Shown piece after piece: positions 7,397-10,392 of a stretch of DNA of 10,392 nt. Source of the stretch: Clostridiales bacterium (GTDB taxonomy: Bacteria; Bacillota; Clostridia; Lachnospirales; Lachnospiraceae); the NCBI GenBank assembly GCA_019420425.1, contig JAHZHG010000063.1, forward strand, positions 1 through 10,392. The letters are read 5' to 3'. The notes beneath the pieces are model-generated. The model was not told where the DNA came from and ran no database searches. It worked only from the letters and a program-made list of their open reading frames with translations. Position 1 is the first letter of the stretch; each line of letters opens with the position of its first letter. The translations under genes were made by a program, and so were the position numbers.

Positions 7397-8428
7397 ATGT
7401 CAAACATAAAAGACGTGGCCAAGCTGGCCGACGTTTCCATATCGACGGTTTCCCACGTGATTAACGGAACACGATTTGTGTCGGAGGAAACGGCAAAGCG
7501 GGTAAAGGATGCCATAGAAGAATTGAGCTATACGCCCAATGTGGTGGCAAACTCCCTGCGAACGAAAAAATCCAGGGTGGTCGGTGTGGTCGTGCCGATC
7601 AGTAATGACGAAAGCTCGAACATATTTATTATGCAGGTAGTACTGGGTATTGATTCTGTGCTGCGTCCGAAGGGCTATTCTACTGTGCTGACCAATTCAG
7701 AGGACTGCCTTGAGCAGGAGCTGGAAGGGCTGCGAAGCCTTCTGGGCCGTCAGATTGACGGATTCATTATTGCTCCCCCGTTTGGCAATCACACGCCGGT
7801 GAAGGAGCTGCTGAAGGACAAGAGCTATGTATTTGTAGACCGGCTTCCCGGAGGGCTGGAGGGAGAGAACGTCGTAATGAGCGATTCAGAGACCGGATGC
7901 TTTCAGGCGGTGCAGGAGATGATCGGCCTAGGGCATACGAAAATCGGTCTTCTCTGTGCCCCAATTGGCAGATACCCCAATTCTGACGAGCGTTCTTCCG
8001 GTTATCGTCGCGCATTCGAGGAGGCGGGGCTTCCGGTAGAGCCGGTATACATTCGGGAATGCGATGCCACCGTAGAAAATGGCTATGAACAGATGGGGTG
8101 GCTGATGGAGAATACAGACATTACCGCAGTCTTTGCCGTCAGCAATATCATGGGAATGGGCGCGGTAAAGTATCTGGGAGACCATGGGCTTGGGATTCCG
8201 GAGGACATCAGCGTTACCATATTTGACGATTACAGCTGGACCAGCGTTTATCAGCCTCCGCTGACCACGATCCGCCAGGACGGATATGAAATGGGGCGAA
8301 AAAGTGCCCAGATTCTTCTTCGTCAGATGGAGGCCAAACGGCCGTCCATGTGCAGAAAAAAGAAGTGGCTTTTACCGACAGAGCTGATGGTACGCAGATC
8401 CTGGAAGGACATCCGTAAGCAAGGGTAA
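7397..8428 (+). CDS. LacI-family transcriptional regulator
   Basis: This 343-residue protein is a full-length LacI/GalR-family repressor. The DNA-binding domain is at the very N-terminus (IKDVAKLADVSISTVSHVIN, residues 4-23), followed by the hinge helix segment PNVVANSLRTKKS (47-59). A periplasmic-binding-protein-like sensor domain fills residues about 60-335, with typical strands VVGVVVP (61-67), DGFIIAP (121-127) and VFVDR (145-149), and the dimer-region signature ISVTIFDDYSW (271-281) then PPLTTIRQDGYEMG (287-300). AAGGAGG ends seven bases before ATG. It stands 81 bases downstream of the glycosidase gene, in which gap there is a good promoter and a palindrome, suggesting autoregulation. 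It most likely represses the upstream transporter and glycosidase operon until a sugar or sugar breakdown product binds; the effector is unknown. A CCxxK-like basic patch (CRKKKWL, 319-325) near the end is slightly atypical. Confidence 0.95.
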   Translation: MSNIKDVAKLADVSISTVSHVINGTRFVSEETAKRVKDAIEELSYTPNVVANSLRTKKSRVVGVVVPISNDESSNIFIMQVVLGIDSVLRPKGYSTVLTNSEDCLEQELEGLRSLLGRQIDGFIIAPPFGNHTPVKELLKDKSYVFVDRLPGGLEGENVVMSDSETGCFQAVQEMIGLGHTKIGLLCAPIGRYPNSDERSSGYRRAFEEAGLPVEPVYIRECDATVENGYEQMGWLMENTDITAVFAVSNIMGMGAVKYLGDHGLGIPEDISVTIFDDYSWTSVYQPPLTTIRQDGYEMGRKSAQILLRQMEAKRPSMCRKKKWLLPTELMVRRSWKDIRKQG

Positions 8429-8434
8429 AGTTAG

Positions 8435-8475
8435 GCTTTGCCGGGCCTGTATACAGGTCCGGCAAGCGTCATTTT
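8435..8475 (+). terminator. Near-perfect palindrome after the LacI-family gene: likely terminator
   Basis: Bases 8438-8465 form a 28-base inverted repeat with 14-base arms and one G-U pair; its core is CCTGTATACAGG (8446-8457). With one bulged T the stem extends to GC at 8435-8436 and 8466-8467. In RNA it would fold with a minimal UAUA loop. A short T-run (8472-8475) follows after a few bases, so termination is likely but the U-tract is weak. It begins only seven bases after the regulator's stop codon. Confidence 0.65.
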
Positions 8476-8535
8476 CCGGTATTACAGTTTACGCTGTGTC
8501 CGACAACGCTCCATCATCCCATAGAAAAATACAGT

Positions 8536-8567
8536 CAGGCAGAAGATGGGCAGCCTGGCATTTTTTT
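8536..8567 (+). promoter_or_regulatory. Small hairpin followed by seven T's in the kinase leader
   Basis: CAGGC (8536-8540) can pair with GCCTG (8553-8557) around a 12-base loop, and a run of seven T's follows at 8561-8567. It sits 27 bases before the kinase start. The stem is short, so this may be a weak second terminator or attenuator, or chance. I see no convincing promoter for the kinase in the 166-base gap that contains it. Confidence 0.3.
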
Positions 8568-8581
8568 GCGACTAAATGGAC

Positions 8582-8587
8582 AGGAGG
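8582..8587 (+). promoter_or_regulatory. Ribosome binding site that fixes the kinase start at 8595
   Basis: AGGAGG is seven bases upstream of ATG 8595. The same frame is open back to a GTG at 8496, but that start has no ribosome site and would put about 33 polar residues before the membrane helix, so 8595 is chosen. Confidence 0.85.
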
Positions 8588-8594
8588 ACTGAAT

Positions 8595-9458
8595 ATGTCG
8601 ATAGGAAGGAAAATTCTGCTGGCCTGTGCCATGCTTTTGCTGATTAGTATTTCCGCAACGGGAATCGTGCTGAATACCATGTACTACCGCACTTTGGTAG
8701 ATACGACAGATACCTATACATCCGTGCTGGTCGAGCAGATCGCTATAAATCTTAATACGAGAACACGGGAGTATGAGGACAGCATTTACAATACCATGCA
8801 GCAATGGGGGCTGTTCGGCCAGTATTTTAATAATAAGAACAGTCTGGACTATCACAATCGGGGAATGCTTTCCAGCTTTGTGAATACGAGGAATACGACA
8901 AAGTCTCCCGTACTGGATATGTATCTGCTGGATCAGGAGGATGAGCTGTATTATTATAACTATGGCTCACAGAGCTTTAGAGGAGGGCTTGATGCAGTGG
9001 AGGAGCGGATGAGAGGGACGAAAACAGAGCTGCCCCTGGGCGCAAGGGCCGTCTGGTTTACCGTTCCGGAGGATGAGGCGGCGGTTTATCTGCTCCGCTG
9101 TATTTATGATGTTTCTACGCTGAAATACGAGGGTATGGTCGTAGTGGGAATAGAGCGTTCGCTGATTCAGAGCCAGTTTGAAAAGCTGGAAACGAGCCAG
9201 AACGGGCATCTCCTGATTCTGGGGCAGGAGGATACGGTGGTATTCGGAACGGAGGAGGGGCTGCCTGATGCCGGCCAGCTGCTTTCCCTGGGAGAGGATT
9301 CCGCAGGGGAGGAGGGGCTGACTGCGATTGGGGGAAAAAGCTATATTTTTCACTGTGAATATACGGAGGATGGAAAATGGAAGGTCATGTATCTGGTTTC
9401 TGATGAGGAGCTTCTGGGTCAGGCACGTACAGTGAAAAGTGCAATTGCGACGATCTGA
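8595..9458 (+). CDS. YesM-type sensor histidine kinase, N-terminal half (membrane helix and extracellular sensor), ended by in-frame TGA
   Basis: This frame encodes 287 residues before TGA at 9456-9458. A first membrane helix (about residues 7-28, KILLACAMLLLISISATGIV) is followed by an extracellular domain of about 250 residues, with TLVDTTDTYTSVLVEQIAIN and YEDSIYNTM segments typical of the dCache-like sensors of YesM kinases that sit beside sugar importers. The start of the second membrane helix (VKSAIATI) is reached when TGA interrupts. The next codon, in the same frame, is ATG, and the kinase domains continue without any other lesion (9459-10334). Joined, the two parts would be about 579 residues, the usual length of the family. 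On its own this half would be a membrane-tethered sensor with no output. TGA also serves as an ordinary stop in the first permease, so a different genetic code is not supported. A recent nonsense change, a sequencing error or recoding are all possible. Confidence 0.85.
   Translation: MSIGRKILLACAMLLLISISATGIVLNTMYYRTLVDTTDTYTSVLVEQIAINLNTRTREYEDSIYNTMQQWGLFGQYFNNKNSLDYHNRGMLSSFVNTRNTTKSPVLDMYLLDQEDELYYYNYGSQSFRGGLDAVEERMRGTKTELPLGARAVWFTVPEDEAAVYLLRCIYDVSTLKYEGMVVVGIERSLIQSQFEKLETSQNGHLLILGQEDTVVFGTEEGLPDAGQLLSLGEDSAGEEGLTAIGGKSYIFHCEYTEDGKWKVMYLVSDEELLGQARTVKSAIATI
9456..9458 (+). other. In-frame TGA splitting the histidine kinase gene
   Basis: TGA replaces residue 288 of a continuous kinase frame, within the predicted second membrane helix (AIATI, stop, MISVL). 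It is directly followed by ATG in the same frame, with no ribosome site ahead of it. A single base change (for example from TGG, TTA or CGA) would restore the full gene. The next base is A, a context that favours UGA misreading by tryptophan tRNA in E. coli. Confidence 0.9.
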
Positions 9459-10334
9459 ATGATATCTGTGCTGGCGGCGCTGGTCTGCGCCATGCTGATT
9501 TCCCGGGGAATTACCAGAGAAATCCGCCACCTGACCAGCCACATGCAGCAAATGAAAGAGGGAAAGTGGCAGAAGATCGCGCCGCCTTACCCCAGAGATG
9601 AAATCGGAGAGATTACAAGAACCTACAACCAAATGGTAGAGGATCTTCAGCAGGTAGTACGTCAGCTGGCCGAGCAGCTGATGCGGACAGAGCGGGCACA
9701 GTATCGGGCGCTCCAGGCAGAGTTTATGGAGCTGCAGGCCATGGTAAATCCCCATTTTATTTATAATGCTATGGAGTCCATCAACGCCAGGGCCAAGCTG
9801 GCCGGTCAGGAAGAGATCTCCTGGCTGTGCACGAGGCTGGGCAGACTGATGCGAGCCGCAATCCGGCCTAAAATGGAGCTGATTCCCCTGGAGATGGAGC
9901 TGGAGTATGTGGAAGCGTATCTGGATATTCAGAAATCCATGATGAAAGGCAGGCTGGAAGTATTTTATGATTTTGACGAGCTTCCGCAGGGCTACCGGAT
10001 ACCGGCGCTTCTGCTTCAGCCGATGGTGGAAAACGCAGTGATTCATGGCGTTGAGCATATGCGGGATGACGCAGTGATCGTAGTGGCAGTCAGCCGCGAG
10101 AAAAAATTTGAAAAAGACTGCCTGGTGATCCGGATATCGGATAACGGGGCGGGAATGGATGAAAAAACACTTGAAGGATTGTTTCAGATGCCAGATAATG
10201 AAGAAAAGGTGCATTATGGGGTACAGAGCGTAATCAAGCGGATACAGATCTGTTTTGGGGAGCCATACGGAGTATCTGCGGAGAGCAGGCCGGGGGAAGG
10301 AACCACGTTTACGGTGGTGCTGCCTGGGGTATGA
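9459..10334 (+). CDS. YesM-type sensor histidine kinase, C-terminal half (second membrane helix, HAMP, kinase core)
   Basis: The 291 residues continue the frame of the upstream half after TGA. They hold the second membrane helix (MISVLAALVCAMLI, 1-14), a HAMP linker (about 15-66, with DEIGEITRTYNQM), the His-kinase segment with the phospho-acceptor in LQAMVNPHFIYNAMESI (His99 here, about 387 in the joined protein), and an HATPase domain with N-box LQPMVENAVIHG (186-197) and G1 box ISDNGAGM (226-233). The G2 box reads HYGVQSVIKRI (252-262) instead of the usual GxGLxN form, a mild divergence. ATG 9459 could serve as a reinitiation start since it touches the stop, but no Shine-Dalgarno is present. 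This half could be a membrane kinase without a sensor, or part of a full protein if TGA is read through. The normal partner, an AraC-type response regulator, is not visible before the window ends. Confidence 0.87.
   Translation: MISVLAALVCAMLISRGITREIRHLTSHMQQMKEGKWQKIAPPYPRDEIGEITRTYNQMVEDLQQVVRQLAEQLMRTERAQYRALQAEFMELQAMVNPHFIYNAMESINARAKLAGQEEISWLCTRLGRLMRAAIRPKMELIPLEMELEYVEAYLDIQKSMMKGRLEVFYDFDELPQGYRIPALLLQPMVENAVIHGVEHMRDDAVIVVAVSREKKFEKDCLVIRISDNGAGMDEKTLEGLFQMPDNEEKVHYGVQSVIKRIQICFGEPYGVSAESRPGEGTTFTVVLPGV
9476..9491 (+). other. GC-rich hairpin after the in-frame TGA, resembling a bacterial SECIS apical loop
   Basis: GGCGC (9476-9480) pairs with GCGCC (9487-9491) around the six-base loop TGGTCT. 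The hairpin begins 18 bases after TGA. The E. coli fdhF SECIS has the apical loop AGGUCU on a short stem, so five of six loop bases agree. The bulged U of fdhF is absent and the lower stem is poor. The bases encode Ala-Ala-Leu-Val-Cys-Ala of a membrane helix, a composition that readily gives such stems, so coincidence is likely. Confidence 0.15.
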
Positions 10335-10392
10335 GTGGATACCCGGACGCCGCTATGGCAAGGAGGTTGTCCATCTGTCGCTGATGGCAACG

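Noticed and set aside
8484..8497. Small inverted repeat ACAG...CTGT in the gap after the LacI-family gene
   Set aside because: Four-base arms are expected by chance, and no promoter elements are placed around it.
8496..8594. Upstream GTG start adding 33 residues to the kinase
   Set aside because: No ribosome site precedes it, and the added residues would place a polar segment before the signal-anchor helix; ATG 8595 has AGGAGG at ideal spacing.
9456..9458. TGA read as Trp by an alternative genetic code
   Set aside because: TGA works as the natural stop of the first permease (2589-2591) and of the kinase itself (10332-10334), and tryptophan is encoded by TGG throughout.
8967..10214. Long antisense open frame of 415 codons opposite the kinase
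   Set aside because: It mirrors a strongly supported kinase sequence, is rich in His, Gln and Leu in the pattern of a reverse-strand shadow, and shows no recognisable domain or ribosome site.
10331..10392. Start of a downstream gene such as an AraC-type response regulator
   Set aside because: ATG 10331 overlaps the kinase stop but its frame ends after 17 residues. AGGAGG at 10361-10366 is 17 bases from the next ATG (10384), and none of the three frames shows a receiver-domain start.

Overview
The window reads as a chromosomal carbohydrate-utilisation locus from a Gram-positive anaerobe of the Clostridia, most likely Lachnospiraceae. This is an inference from gene types, strong AGGAGG-like ribosome binding sites, tight one-strand gene packing and a roughly 50% GC look; no rRNA or marker gene is present to fix the taxon. 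All genes are on the + strand.

Layout. Positions 1-297 hold the 3' end of a DUF2961 (GH172-type) gene with an unusual charged tail. Then come a CUT1-type sugar ABC importer without its ATPase (substrate-binding protein 321-1571, permeases 1713-2591 and 2588-3388), a second DUF2961/GH172-type protein (3401-4531), and a 921-residue cytoplasmic protein (4550-7315). The last joins what I read as a shortened, catalytically dead GH32-like (fructan hydrolase) module to an (alpha/alpha)6-barrel glycosidase module. A LacI-family repressor (7397-8428) has its own near-consensus promoter and a perfect palindrome over the predicted start point. The final gene is a YesM-type membrane histidine kinase (8595-10334), interrupted in its second membrane helix by a single in-frame TGA with ATG directly after it. 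The last 58 bases hold no gene I can support.

How the genes fit together. The importer would bring in an oligosaccharide. The enzymes fully visible here have no signal peptide, so they would cut it in the cytoplasm, and the LacI protein would control the operon. Known GH172 members act on alpha-D-fructofuranosides (difructose dianhydride I) or D-arabinofuranosides. Two GH172-type genes plus a GH32-related module therefore point, as a hypothesis, to fructan-derived or furanosidic oligosaccharides. The YesM-type kinase would normally be the extracellular sensor of a two-component pair, but its partner response regulator is not in the window.

Most worth a second look: the hidden degenerate GH32 module fused to a six-hairpin barrel; the in-frame TGA in an otherwise intact kinase, followed by a hairpin resembling a bacterial SECIS element (probably coincidental, but testable); the predicted repressor operator; the strong hairpin between the binding-protein and permease genes; and a binding protein with no lipobox cysteine.
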